Source of the DNA: Akkermansia muciniphila
Lineage (GTDB): Bacteria > Verrucomicrobiota > Verrucomicrobiia > Verrucomicrobiales > Akkermansiaceae
Direction: 5' to 3'
DNA: 58,638 nucleotides
NCBI GenBank assembly: GCA_945890645.1
Contig: CAMDCV010000029.1
Span: forward strand, 1-58,638
A model generated the notes under the pieces. That model was not told where the DNA came from. It made no database searches and worked only from the letters and a program-made list of their open reading frames with translations. The position numbers and the translations under genes are program-made. Below, piece by piece: positions 17,630 through 26,751 of the stretch. Each line of letters opens with the position of its first letter. Within the stretch, counting starts at the first letter, position 1.

Positions 17630-18337
17630 ATGCCTCACGCCACTCTGCTCAAATACCCTGGCACCAACTGCGATGCCGAAACTGCCCGTGCCTTGCAACT
17701 TGTCGGTTTCACCACCGCCATCGTGCCCATCGCCGATGCCACCGTAGCGGATATCGAAAAATCCCAGCTCGTGACATTTTCCGGCGGATTCAGTTACGGC
17801 GACTACGTCATGTCCGGCCGACTCGCGCAGTTGGTCACGGAGTCGAAACTCGGCGATGCCATTCAAAACCACCACGCCCGCGGCGGCTACACCTTCGGCA
17901 TCTGCAATGGCTTCCAAATTCTCACCAAGCTCGGCATCCTCCCCACCGGCAGTCTCATCGACAACACCAGCGAACGCTTCGTTTGTCGTTGGGCCAAACT
18001 CGAAGTGAAAAATTCTTCCAGCCCGTATCTGCAAGGCCTACCTCAATCCTTCGAACTCCCCGTCGCCCACGCGGAAGGTCGTTTCGTCACCTTCGCCGGC
18101 GATGCCGAAACCTACCTTGCCAATGGCAATGTCGCACTCACCTATGCCGACAACTTCAACGGCTCGACTCTTGCGATCGCAGGCTTGCAAGATCCGACCG
18201 GTCGCGCTTTCGGACTCATGCCGCACCCCGAACGTTTCATCCAAAAGAACCATCACTACGATCCGGATTGGAACCTCACACCCGACTATGGTTGGGGCTA
18301 TTACATGTTCAAAAGCCTCGCCTCGGCACTCGCTTGA
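17630..18337 (+). CDS. purQ: Phosphoribosylformylglycinamidine synthase, glutaminase subunit PurQ (235 aa)
   Basis: The glutamine amidotransferase subunit of the fourth step of purine synthesis, delivering ammonia to PurL. Motifs: YPGTNCDAET at the N-terminus, FSGGFSYGDYV, the nucleophile GICNGFQIL, and the C-terminal GLMPHPERF (His and Glu of the triad). The length is normal for stand-alone PurQ. No other pur gene is nearby, so PurL and PurS must be elsewhere. No Shine-Dalgarno sequence precedes the ATG. No purine riboswitch or PurR-type site is seen upstream. Confidence 0.92.
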   Translation: MPHATLLKYPGTNCDAETARALQLVGFTTAIVPIADATVADIEKSQLVTFSGGFSYGDYVMSGRLAQLVTESKLGDAIQNHHARGGYTFGICNGFQILTKLGILPTGSLIDNTSERFVCRWAKLEVKNSSSPYLQGLPQSFELPVAHAEGRFVTFAGDAETYLANGNVALTYADNFNGSTLAIAGLQDPTGRAFGLMPHPERFIQKNHHYDPDWNLTPDYGWGYYMFKSLASALA

Positions 18338-18423
18338 TTGACGGCTCTGACAAAAAAAGGCTTGCAATCGATTGATTTCACGCCCTAGTCAGCGTCACAC
18401 ACCTCACTCTTGCCAGCACTCTC

Positions 18424-21054
18424 ATGGGAAAAATTCTGATTATTGCCGAAAAACCTAGCGTCATGACTGACCTCAGTCGCGCGCTCGCCAAACCCCTCGG
18501 AAAATTCGATAAAGAAGGCTCTGGACGCGACACTTGGTTCGAAAATGAAAAGGCGATTATCACTTCGGCAGTCGGCCATTTGATCGAACTCCGCATGCCG
18601 CAAGGCCCAAATGGCAAGAATCTGCCGTGGAAATTCGATGTGCTTCCCGCAATCCCTGCGAGCTTTGATCTCGACCCCATCGCCGATTCAGAAGCTCGTC
18701 TCAAGCAGGTGCTCAAACTGGCCAAGCGCAAGGACGTGACTGAACTCATCAATGCCTGCGATGCGGGCCGCGAAGGGGAATTGATTTTTCAATACATCAT
18801 CGAATACGGCAAGGTCGAGAAACCCGTGAAACGCCTGTGGATGCAGTCGATGACTCAAGGTGCGATCCTGGAAGCATGGGATCACCTTCGACCCGCCTCT
18901 GCGATGAAAAACCTCGCCGATGCTGCAAAATGCCGCTCGGAAGCCGACTGGTTGGTCGGTCTGAATTCCACCCGCGCCCTCACCTGCTTCCGCTCGCGCC
19001 ACGGTGGTTTCAATATCACCGCCGCCGGTCGCGTGCAAACTCCCACCCTCTCCATTCTCGCCCAACGTGAGGCGGAGATTCAAGCATTCGTCCCACAAGC
19101 GTATTGGGAAGTCGGTGCCGAATTTCAGGTCGCCAAGGGAAAGTATCCCGCCAGTTGGATCGACGAGAAATGGAAAAAAGACGAATCCCAACCCCACGGC
19201 AAAGCCGAGCGCATTTGGAACGTCCAACAAGCCGAAGAAATCAAACAACGCTGCCTCGGCAAAACCGGCACCGTGACCGAAGAAACCAAACCGCAATCGC
19301 AAATCGCACCGCAGCTATACGACCTCACTTCGCTGCAACGCGATGCTTCCTCACGCCTCGGTCTCTCTGCCAAATCCACTTTGCAAATCGCGCAAGCGCT
19401 TTATGAGAAGCACAAGATGCTCACCTATCCGCGAACGGATTCGAAGTATCTGCCCGAGGACTACATCGGCACCGTGCGCACGACTCTCTCGGACATCGTC
19501 AACGGATTCCCCTCGCTCGGACCTTACGCCAAAGCAGTTCTTAACGGCAAAGACGCCAACGGCCCGCAGCTTACAAAATCAAGGCGCGTGTTCGACGACA
19601 AAAAAGTCAGCGACCACTTTGCCATCATCCCGACCGGTGCGTTCAGCAAACTCAACGACCTCGAAGCGAAAGTCTATGACCTCGTCGCCAAACGTTTCAT
19701 CGCCGTGTTTTATCCTTCGGCTGAATTTGAACTAACCCGTCGACTCACTCGCATCCTGCACACTCCAGACCTCACCGATACCTTCCAAACCAATGGCAAG
19801 GTCCTCGTCAAACCCGGTTGGATGGAAGTCTATGGTCGTCGTGTGGGCGTCGCTGCGAATAAGGACGAACTCGTCGGCATCACCGCTGGCGAAAAGGCCG
19901 AAGCCATCGAAGTCGAAGTCAAAGCCGATACCACCAAACCACCCGCTCGTTTTAACGAAGCGACTCTCCTCTCCGCCATGGAAGGAGCAGGAAAATTGTT
20001 AGACGACGAAGCACTCGCCGAAGCGATGTCGGAACGTGGCCTCGGCACACCCGCCACTCGTGCTGCCATCATCGAAGGATTGATTTCGCAAAAATACCTC
20101 GCCCGTGATGGTCGCGACCTGCATGTAACCGGCAACGGCATGACCCTGATCCGCCTCGTGCGCGAAATGAAAATCGACGGCCTTAGCTCCCCTTCTCTCA
20201 CCGGCGATTGGGAATACAAACTCCGCCAAATGGAACACGGCCAACTTCGCCGCGATGAGTTCATGAAGGAGATCGAGGCCTACACTCGCGAGATTGTCGA
20301 AAAAGCCCGCAGCCATGCGGAAACCTCGAAAGGACAAACATTTCCCGACCTCAAGGCCCCGTGCCCGAAATGCGGAGCCACGGAATTGAAACAAACCGAC
20401 GCCACCTTCGAGTGCCGCGCTCTGGATTGCAAATTCTCGTTCAAAAAACACATCGCCTCGCGCGAGCTCACCATGGACGAAGCCCGCGAGCTTCTTACCA
20501 AGGGCATCGTCGGACCACTGAGTGGTTTCAAGTCACGCTTCAACAAACCCTTCGAGGCCTCGTTGAAACTCGATGAAAAATTCAAGATCAACTTCCAATT
20601 CGATAACGAAGACAGTGACTCTAAAGTGGAACTTACTGAGGAGATGTTAGTCGGCACCGCCACCCTGCCCGATGGCAAACAAGCCAAAGTGTACGCCACG
20701 GAAAAAGCCTACTACGTTCCTTCCATCATCACGCCGAAGGACAAAGATGGCCTGCGCATCGGTCGCTCGATTCTCCAAAAAGAACTTCCCGCGGAGGAAA
20801 TTCTCAAACTACTCAGCGAAGGAAAAACGAATTTGCTCAAAGGCTTTGTATCGAACAAAACCAAACGCAAGTTCGACGCCTATCTCCAACTCGATCCGAA
20901 GGCTTACAAAATCAGTTTTGACTTCCCCGAACGCGAACCCCGCGTCCCGAAAGCCGCCGCAGCAGCCGTCGAAGGAAGTGAACCCGCAGCGAAAAAAGTA
21001 GCCAAAAAGGCCGCCAAAAAAGCAGCGAAGAAAGCCGCTAAGAAAAAAGGGTGA
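18424..21054 (+). CDS. topB: DNA topoisomerase III-type type IA topoisomerase with Lys/Ala tail (876 aa)
   Basis: A type IA topoisomerase that cuts and passes single strands. The Toprim domain begins [10 protein letters not shown] (Glu9) with DAGREGE near residue 113; the active-site Tyr is Tyr335 in [12 protein letters not shown]. Also seen are [11 protein letters not shown] and GLGTPATRA. After the core comes a zinc-ribbon-like motif (CPKCG, then FECRALDC) at ~650-675, then two copies of a topo III C-terminal repeat ([40 protein letters not shown]). The last ~25 residues are AAKK repeats, like histone H1 tails, and probably bind DNA. Length and motifs favour TopB over TopA. Monocistronic. 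Confidence 0.92.
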   Translation: MGKILIIAEKPSVMTDLSRALAKPLGKFDKEGSGRDTWFENEKAIITSAVGHLIELRMPQGPNGKNLPWKFDVLPAIPASFDLDPIADSEARLKQVLKLAKRKDVTELINACDAGREGELIFQYIIEYGKVEKPVKRLWMQSMTQGAILEAWDHLRPASAMKNLADAAKCRSEADWLVGLNSTRALTCFRSRHGGFNITAAGRVQTPTLSILAQREAEIQAFVPQAYWEVGAEFQVAKGKYPASWIDEKWKKDESQPHGKAERIWNVQQAEEIKQRCLGKTGTVTEETKPQSQIAPQLYDLTSLQRDASSRLGLSAKSTLQIAQALYEKHKMLTYPRTDSKYLPEDYIGTVRTTLSDIVNGFPSLGPYAKAVLNGKDANGPQLTKSRRVFDDKKVSDHFAIIPTGAFSKLNDLEAKVYDLVAKRFIAVFYPSAEFELTRRLTRILHTPDLTDTFQTNGKVLVKPGWMEVYGRRVGVAANKDELVGITAGEKAEAIEVEVKADTTKPPARFNEATLLSAMEGAGKLLDDEALAEAMSERGLGTPATRAAIIEGLISQKYLARDGRDLHVTGNGMTLIRLVREMKIDGLSSPSLTGDWEYKLRQMEHGQLRRDEFMKEIEAYTREIVEKARSHAETSKGQTFPDLKAPCPKCGATELKQTDATFECRALDCKFSFKKHIASRELTMDEARELLTKGIVGPLSGFKSRFNKPFEASLKLDEKFKINFQFDNEDSDSKVELTEEMLVGTATLPDGKQAKVYATEKAYYVPSIITPKDKDGLRIGRSILQKELPAEEILKLLSEGKTNLLKGFVSNKTKRKFDAYLQLDPKAYKISFDFPEREPRVPKAAAAAVEGSEPAAKKVAKKAAKKAAKKAAKKKG

Positions 21055-21115
21055 GCTCCTCTTTACGCTTACAAATGTTTTGCCATACCTGCGAGAGCTC
21101 TCGCTCTTGCGCTAG

Positions 21116-21145
21116 TTGACAACTGCCAAAATTTTAGACAAATTT
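21116..21145 (+). promoter_or_regulatory. Possible promoter of the ABC operon
   Basis: TTGACA at 21116-21121 is a perfect -35 match, with an A/T-rich -10 region around 21138-21145 (ACAAATTT), 60 nt before the first gene. A GAGAGCTCTC palindrome lies just upstream (21092-21101). The -10 match is poor. Confidence 0.35.
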
Positions 21146-21206
21146 CTCACTCGCATCGCTAAGCGTTACGTTATCCAAATACGATCTTTTTCTAACAACC
21201 CAGCAT

Positions 21207-21941
21207 ATGATTGAAGTAGAAAATCTCACCAAACATTTCGGTCCCAAGTATGCAGTGAATGACCTTTCATTCACCGTCGCCCCCGGGGAAGTCCTCGGAT
21301 TTCTCGGGCCTAACGGCGCGGGAAAATCGACCACGATGCGCATGATCACGGGCTTCATCACTCCTAGTTCAGGCGATGCCAAAGTTTGCGGCCACTCGAT
21401 TATCGATGAACCTTATCTCGCGAAGCAGAAGGTCGGCTATCTACCAGAATCCGCACCACTCTACAACGACATGACGGTCACCGGCTTTCTCAAGTTTTGC
21501 GCCGATGTCCGCAACCTCAGCGGCTCCGCGAAAAAGGATGCCGTCGAGCGTGCGATCGAAACTTGTTTTCTGCAATCGGTCGCCAAACAATCCATCGATA
21601 CTCTCTCGAAAGGCTATCGCCACCGCACCTGCCTCGCTCAGGCTCTCTTGCACGATCCCGAGGTATTGATTCTTGATGAACCCACCGACGGTCTCGACCC
21701 TAACCAAAAACACGAAGTCCGCCAGCTCATCAAACGACTCGGCGAAACCAAGACGATTTTATTTTCCACGCACATCCTTGAAGAGGTCGATGCCTCCTGC
21801 ACTCGCGCTGTCATCGTCGATCGCGGTAAAATCGTCGCCGACGGCACACCCGCCGAGTTGAAAAAACTCAGCCCCACCGGATCGCTGCACGATCTGTTCC
21901 GCGAATTGACTACCCACGATTCCGCCCACAGCGCGGCATAA
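21207..21941 (+). CDS. ABC transporter ATP-binding protein, GldA type (244 aa)
   Basis: The ATPase of an ABC-2 exporter-like system. Walker A is GPNGAGKST, the signature-like region is LSKGYRHRTCLAQALLHDP, Walker B is VLILDEPTDGLDPNQ and the switch His is in FSTHILEEVD. It is followed 18 nt later by the permease and then by a GldG-like protein and a DUF4340 protein. This four-gene set is widespread in Bacteroidota, Verrucomicrobiota and others. It was named for gliding in Flavobacterium, but the genes also occur in non-gliding bacteria and the cargo is unknown. Confidence 0.9.
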   Translation: MIEVENLTKHFGPKYAVNDLSFTVAPGEVLGFLGPNGAGKSTTMRMITGFITPSSGDAKVCGHSIIDEPYLAKQKVGYLPESAPLYNDMTVTGFLKFCADVRNLSGSAKKDAVERAIETCFLQSVAKQSIDTLSKGYRHRTCLAQALLHDPEVLILDEPTDGLDPNQKHEVRQLIKRLGETKTILFSTHILEEVDASCTRAVIVDRGKIVADGTPAELKKLSPTGSLHDLFRELTTHDSAHSAA

Positions 21942-21959
21942 CCTTTTTCCTTTCGCCTT

Positions 21960-22694
21960 ATGAAACACATCTGGACTATCCTCAAACGCGAGCTCGTTTC
22001 TTACTTCACCCAACCCACCGCCTACGCGATCATTCTGATTTTTTTGCTGATCTCGTTGTTATTCAACTTCACCTTCGGTGCCTTCATCCTAGCGGGTGAT
22101 GCGAACTTGGAATGGTCGTTCCTGTTTTGGCATCCTTGGCTCTACATGCTGCTCGCACCGGCAGTCGGTATGCGCTTGTGGGCCGATGAACAACGCAATG
22201 GCACACTGGAATTGTTAGGCACATTTCCCATTCCACCGTGGACTGCGATCATCGGAAAATATCTTGCCGCTGCGATCGTCTGGCTTGTCGCGTTATCACT
22301 GACCTTCCCCATTATTATCACAGTCAACTATCTCGGCGAACCCGATAACTGGCGCATCTTTTCCGGTTACCTTGGTTCCTATCTCACTTGCTGTGTGTTT
22401 CTTGCCATCACCATGCTGGTCAGTGCTTGCACGCGTGACCAAGTGGTGTGTTTGATCGTATCTGTCGCCATCTGCACGATCATGGTGCTTTGCAGTTATG
22501 AGGCATTCATTCGTGAACTCGCTCGTTTCCGTTACGACTTCCTTGTGGAAGCTCTGACATCTCTCGGTGTCTGGGATCATTTCCGTTCGCTGACTCGCGG
22601 CATGTTCCGCTACCAAGACATGGTCTGGTTTGCCTCGATCATTTTCACCTGCCTGCTCGGCACCTCCGCGATTCTCTCTGCGAAACGCGCGTAA
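21960..22694 (+). CDS. ABC-2 type permease, GldF type (244 aa)
   Basis: Six predicted membrane helices. It starts MKHIWTILKRELVSYFTQPT, the usual cytoplasmic lead of ABC-2 permeases, followed by YAIILIFLLISLLFNFTFG. GMRLWADEQRNGTLELLGTF is the conserved loop between helices 2 and 3 of this family. It forms the membrane part for the ATPase upstream. The next gene starts 18 nt after its stop. No Shine-Dalgarno sequence is present. Confidence 0.9.
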   Translation: MKHIWTILKRELVSYFTQPTAYAIILIFLLISLLFNFTFGAFILAGDANLEWSFLFWHPWLYMLLAPAVGMRLWADEQRNGTLELLGTFPIPPWTAIIGKYLAAAIVWLVALSLTFPIIITVNYLGEPDNWRIFSGYLGSYLTCCVFLAITMLVSACTRDQVVCLIVSVAICTIMVLCSYEAFIRELARFRYDFLVEALTSLGVWDHFRSLTRGMFRYQDMVWFASIIFTCLLGTSAILSAKRA

Positions 22695-22712
22695 CCTTTA
22701 CCCACTTCCGTC

Positions 22713-24641
22713 ATGCATCACCCCAAAACCACTCATCCTGTCGTGCGCGCCGCCTTTGGCATTGCGGCGCTTGTACTGATCGCCTTCCTCGCGAACTGGC
22801 TGATCGCGCTCACTTCCTTCGGCACCAAGGGCGCCGACTTCACGGAAGATAAAGTCCACACGCTATCGAAAGGCACAAAGTCGATTGTTTCCAAATTGGA
22901 CGCACCCGTCACCATCCGTTATTACGCATCGCGTAAAACCGAAGCCCTACCGCGTGAGACGAAACTCTTCATCCGCCGCATCGATGACATCCTCAAGGAA
23001 TACGCCAACCTCTCGGATGGCAAGCTACGCGTCGAAAATCTCGATCCGCAACCTGACACCGATGCCGAAGACTCCGCCAATCTCGATGGCATCCAAACAC
23101 AGAACATCAACCAATATGAGAATGTTTCCTTAGGTCTTGCGATCGCATGCCTTGATCAAACTTCGCGCATCAACATTGATCCGTTCGATACGCAATCGCT
23201 CGATGAGCAAGAGACCATGTTTGAATACAATCTCTCCCGTGCGATCGGCGAAGTAGCTGCTGTGAAGAAGCCGGTAATCGGCGTGATGAGCGCGCTCAAT
23301 CTCAAGCCAAGCCCGGCGATGATGCCTGGTCAACAACCGAACCCCGGTTGGGTCCTGCTGCAACAACTCGGCCAGACCTTCGAAATCAAAGACGTGGAGA
23401 TGGCAGTAGAAGAAATTCCTAATGACATCAATGTCCTGCTATTGATCCACCCCGCGGCTATTACGCCCAATGCAGAGTTTGCTATTGATCAGTTTGTTCT
23501 GCGCGGCGGCACACTCATCGCCTGTCTCGATGCCTACTCATTTGAGGCGGCAGCTTCCGCAGGCAATCCCATGTTCGGCGGTGGCGGCGGCACTCCCGTT
23601 TCTTCCACCTTGCCTACGCTCTTGCCTGCTTGGAATATCGATTTCTCAAGTGAGCAAAGCCTTGCCGATGCCAAGTATCGCACCATCTTACAGGGCAACC
23701 GCGTCGGCTATTCCATACTGAGCCTGCCCAAAGAATCGATGCCCGACAAAACAGACGTCATCACAAAAAGCTTAAACGATTTGTTCTTCGTGCTTCCTGG
23801 CGCGATCACGAATCAAGGCAACAACGGCCTAGCGACTTCTGCATTAGTGAAATCTTCCGTTCAAGCAGGGTTGGTCGATGCCATGGAAGCCGCTCAGTTT
23901 TCCGGAAATCTATCGATCAACAATCGACGCTCCTACGAGCTGGTCACTCGTCTTACCGGTCGTTTCAAAACCGCATTCCCCGATGGCAAACCCAGCGAGA
24001 AAAAAGAGGACGCCACTACGAATGACAAAAAAGATGAGACAGCAGAGAAGAAACCGGAGGCATCCAAGTGGCTCAAAGAAGGCAGTGCCGACTCCAGCGT
24101 TTTCCTTATCGCCGACACCGATGCTTTTTCCAACCAAGGTGCCTATCGTATTCAAAACATGGGAGGCATGCAGGCAGCGATGCCTTACAATGGCAACTCC
24201 GTGCTATTACTCAACATCGTTGACCAAGCGGCCTCATCATCTGATCTCATCGGTGCTCGCAGCCGTGCCTCGATCCGCCGCCCCTTCACTCTCATTCGTG
24301 AAATGGAAGCAGAAGCGGAAACGGCCACGCAGGACAAACAAAAGGAATTACAGGCGAAGCTCAAAGCGGCACAGGATCGGCTCGCCACAATTGCTGCCGA
24401 CCGAAGCAGCAGTCGCGATGTGCGACTTGCGCCAGAACTCGAAGCGGAAGAACAAAAATTTCGCGAAGAAGTGACGGCAACAAATCGTGAAATCCGCGAT
24501 CTCTACAAAGGTCTGAAGCGTGATAAAGACAAGCTCTCCGCTCGCATCATCATTCTCAATCTCGCTATCGTTCCGGGCTTGGTTCTTCTCGCCGGTTTGA
24601 TTGTTGCCCTCTCTCGACGCCGCGCCTCACGCGCCCGCTAA
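22713..24641 (+). CDS. GldG-family ABC auxiliary protein (642 aa)
   Basis: An N-terminal helix (residues ~12-32) and a C-terminal helix near 615-635 (ILNLAIVPGLVLLAGLIVAL) bracket a large extracytoplasmic domain. Family marks are FTEDKVHTLSKGTKSIVSKL, PVTIRYYAS and EYNLSRAIGEV. A Lys/Glu-rich, low-complexity linker sits at ~430-455 and a coiled coil at ~535-590 (EMEAEAETATQDKQKELQ). This is the third member of the GldA-GldF-GldG complex, thought to regulate or extend the exporter. The substrate is unknown. Confidence 0.88.
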   Translation: MHHPKTTHPVVRAAFGIAALVLIAFLANWLIALTSFGTKGADFTEDKVHTLSKGTKSIVSKLDAPVTIRYYASRKTEALPRETKLFIRRIDDILKEYANLSDGKLRVENLDPQPDTDAEDSANLDGIQTQNINQYENVSLGLAIACLDQTSRINIDPFDTQSLDEQETMFEYNLSRAIGEVAAVKKPVIGVMSALNLKPSPAMMPGQQPNPGWVLLQQLGQTFEIKDVEMAVEEIPNDINVLLLIHPAAITPNAEFAIDQFVLRGGTLIACLDAYSFEAAASAGNPMFGGGGGTPVSSTLPTLLPAWNIDFSSEQSLADAKYRTILQGNRVGYSILSLPKESMPDKTDVITKSLNDLFFVLPGAITNQGNNGLATSALVKSSVQAGLVDAMEAAQFSGNLSINNRRSYELVTRLTGRFKTAFPDGKPSEKKEDATTNDKKDETAEKKPEASKWLKEGSADSSVFLIADTDAFSNQGAYRIQNMGGMQAAMPYNGNSVLLLNIVDQAASSSDLIGARSRASIRRPFTLIREMEAEAETATQDKQKELQAKLKAAQDRLATIAADRSSSRDVRLAPELEAEEQKFREEVTATNREIRDLYKGLKRDKDKLSARIIILNLAIVPGLVLLAGLIVALSRRRASRAR

Positions 24642-24675
24642 ACCCTTTTTTTCCACAACAACTCTATTGTAATTT

Positions 24676-25881
24676 ATGTCGAAAAAATCAGTCATCGTTT
24701 TATGGATCGTCGTCTTCATCCTCGCAGCGAGTGTCACCGCGCTCAAGCTGCGCAAAGGCGATACAGGAGAAGCCAATACCAATCGTCATCGCGGTGAAAC
24801 CGTGCTTGCTTCATTCCCCGCTACCGAAGTCACATCGATCCAAATCAAAGGAGCCGAGCAATCGGTCACGCTCAACAAAACCAGCGATGGTTGGGTCGTG
24901 GCGGAGCGCAACAATTACCCTGCCAATTTTAACAACATCAACAACCTGTTGCGTACGATCGAGAGTGTGAAAATCAATCACGCCATCGAAGCCGGACCAA
25001 GTTATGGCAAGCGCTTTGGGATGGACCTTACCTCAAAAAAACCGGAAGAACACGGCGTTCAACTCAGCTTCACTAGAGCCGATCAATCGAACGTCGCCAC
25101 CATTTTCCTCGGCAAGGACTCGACGGGAGGAGGACGCTACATTCAAAACGCAGCGGACACCTCAGGCATCTACGTGACCAGTGAAAGTTTTCCGACCGCC
25201 ACTCCCGATGCGAAATCTTGGCTCAACGAAGACTTCATCGCAGTCGATAAAATCACTTCCATCGCGGTCACAGCCGCTGGCAAACCCGAGCAAATCGATT
25301 GGAAACTGACCCGCGCCGATGAGAATGCCGAATTTTCGTTAGAAGGAGCCAATGCCACTGAAAAACTCGACACCAGTGCTACATCCCTACTGAGCACCAT
25401 CCTCTCGTCGGCCCGCTTTCAGGATGTATCCACGACAGATGTCTCCACCGTCGAGCAATCACCACAGCGACGCATTGCCACCATCGGCACCAAGGATGGC
25501 TTCACCTATACTATTTCGATGTTAGAGAAACCCGTGCTGCAAGTTCCTGATGCGCTCGCACAACCCGGCTCGTCCCCACCAACTCCGGAAGAGAATTTCC
25601 AAGTGACGCTCAAGATTGAAGGGAAATTTGCCACCGAGCGAGTTAAAGCTGAGGGGGAAACACCGGAAGACACCAAGAGCAAAGAGGAAGCATTCCAAGC
25701 ATCACTCAAAACACTTCAAGAGAAACTCAAAACCGAACAAGCCTACCAAGGACGTGTGTATGAACTCTCGAAAAACACGATTGATGCTTTGCTAAAATCA
25801 CGCACTGAACTGATTGCCCAGCCAGCCGCACCAGGGGGTGCCGAGGCCTCCACTCCGCCGATTTCGATCGACGGCCCGTAA
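24676..25881 (+). CDS. DUF4340 protein of the ABC operon (401 aa)
   Basis: A membrane-anchored protein with an N-terminal helix (MSKKSVIVLWIVVFILAASV). It contains the DUF4340 repeats of beta strands in which inner sections resemble each other (TSIQIKGAEQSVTLNKT with DGWVVAERNNYPA; ITSIAVTAAGKPEQIDWKLT). DUF4340 proteins regularly follow GldG-like genes; the role is unknown, perhaps an extracytoplasmic sensor of the exporter. A charged coiled region lies at ~330-375. The gene ends 22 nt before the SDR gene. Confidence 0.88.
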   Translation: MSKKSVIVLWIVVFILAASVTALKLRKGDTGEANTNRHRGETVLASFPATEVTSIQIKGAEQSVTLNKTSDGWVVAERNNYPANFNNINNLLRTIESVKINHAIEAGPSYGKRFGMDLTSKKPEEHGVQLSFTRADQSNVATIFLGKDSTGGGRYIQNAADTSGIYVTSESFPTATPDAKSWLNEDFIAVDKITSIAVTAAGKPEQIDWKLTRADENAEFSLEGANATEKLDTSATSLLSTILSSARFQDVSTTDVSTVEQSPQRRIATIGTKDGFTYTISMLEKPVLQVPDALAQPGSSPPTPEENFQVTLKIEGKFATERVKAEGETPEDTKSKEEAFQASLKTLQEKLKTEQAYQGRVYELSKNTIDALLKSRTELIAQPAAPGGAEASTPPISIDGP

Positions 25882-25903
25882 TACGGCCTTCCTCCCTAAC
25901 ACC

Positions 25904-26746
25904 ATGCATCTTCTCATCTGTGGCAATGGTTACCTCGGCAAGGCCATCGCCGCGCGTGCCAACCACCATCATTTCGACGTCACCACTTGCTCACTTTCCG
26001 GTGGTGATGGCAGCCATGTCTGCGATCTCGGTTCAGCCGACTCCGTCGCACTACTTGCCTCGCTGATCGAGCCACCTGATGCCATCGTACACTGTGCCAG
26101 CAGCGGCAAGGGCGGCGCCCCTGCATATGAGCATGTCTATCGAAATGGCATCACTCATTTGCGCGAAACATTTCCTGATGCCGTGCTGCTCTTCACCTCG
26201 AGTTCTTCCGTCTATGCGCAGACCGATGGCAGCATCGTGACTGAAACCTCCCCCACCATACCCGACCGGGACACCGGGAGAATTCTGTTAGATGCCGAAC
26301 AACTTACCACAGCAACGAAGGGAATTGTCTGCCGACTCTCCGGCATCTATGGCCCCGCGCGATCGGTCATCCTGAAAAAATTCCTCTCTGATGAAGCGGT
26401 GATAGAAGAAGATGGCAGACGTTTCCTGAATCAAATCCATCGCGCCGACGCCGCGGCTGCGATAATTTTATTGTTAGAAAATGCTCTCCACTCTGATGCT
26501 AACTCCACCGTGCGCGGAGAAGTCTATAATGTCTCCGACTCATTTCCCTTATCGCAGCTGTCTACCTACGAAGGTCTGTCGCGCATCTTTGATCGACCAC
26601 TGCCACCAGTCGGCCCACGCGATGAAAATCGCAAGCGTGGCTGGACGCACAAGCAAGTTAGCAATCAAAAATTGCGCTCACTCGGTTGGCAACCAGAGTT
26701 TCCTAGTTTTCTCGATGCGGTGCCGTCAATCAGCCCTACACTTTGA
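25904..26746 (+). CDS. NAD(P)-dependent epimerase/dehydratase, YeeZ-like SDR (280 aa)
   Basis: The N-terminal Rossmann motif GNGYLGKAIAARA and the SSSVYAQTDG block (Ser and Tyr region) place this in the extended SDR superfamily, closest in style to YeeZ/YbjS-type proteins; the YxxxK motif is not in its classical form. I chose the ATG at 25904 because the frame upstream only overlaps the DUF4340 gene. It is the last gene of the operon and converges with the glycosyltransferase 5 nt away. The substrate is unknown. Confidence 0.8.
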   Translation: MHLLICGNGYLGKAIAARANHHHFDVTTCSLSGGDGSHVCDLGSADSVALLASLIEPPDAIVHCASSGKGGAPAYEHVYRNGITHLRETFPDAVLLFTSSSSVYAQTDGSIVTETSPTIPDRDTGRILLDAEQLTTATKGIVCRLSGIYGPARSVILKKFLSDEAVIEEDGRRFLNQIHRADAAAAIILLLENALHSDANSTVRGEVYNVSDSFPLSQLSTYEGLSRIFDRPLPPVGPRDENRKRGWTHKQVSNQKLRSLGWQPEFPSFLDAVPSISPTL

Positions 26747-26751
26747 GACGC

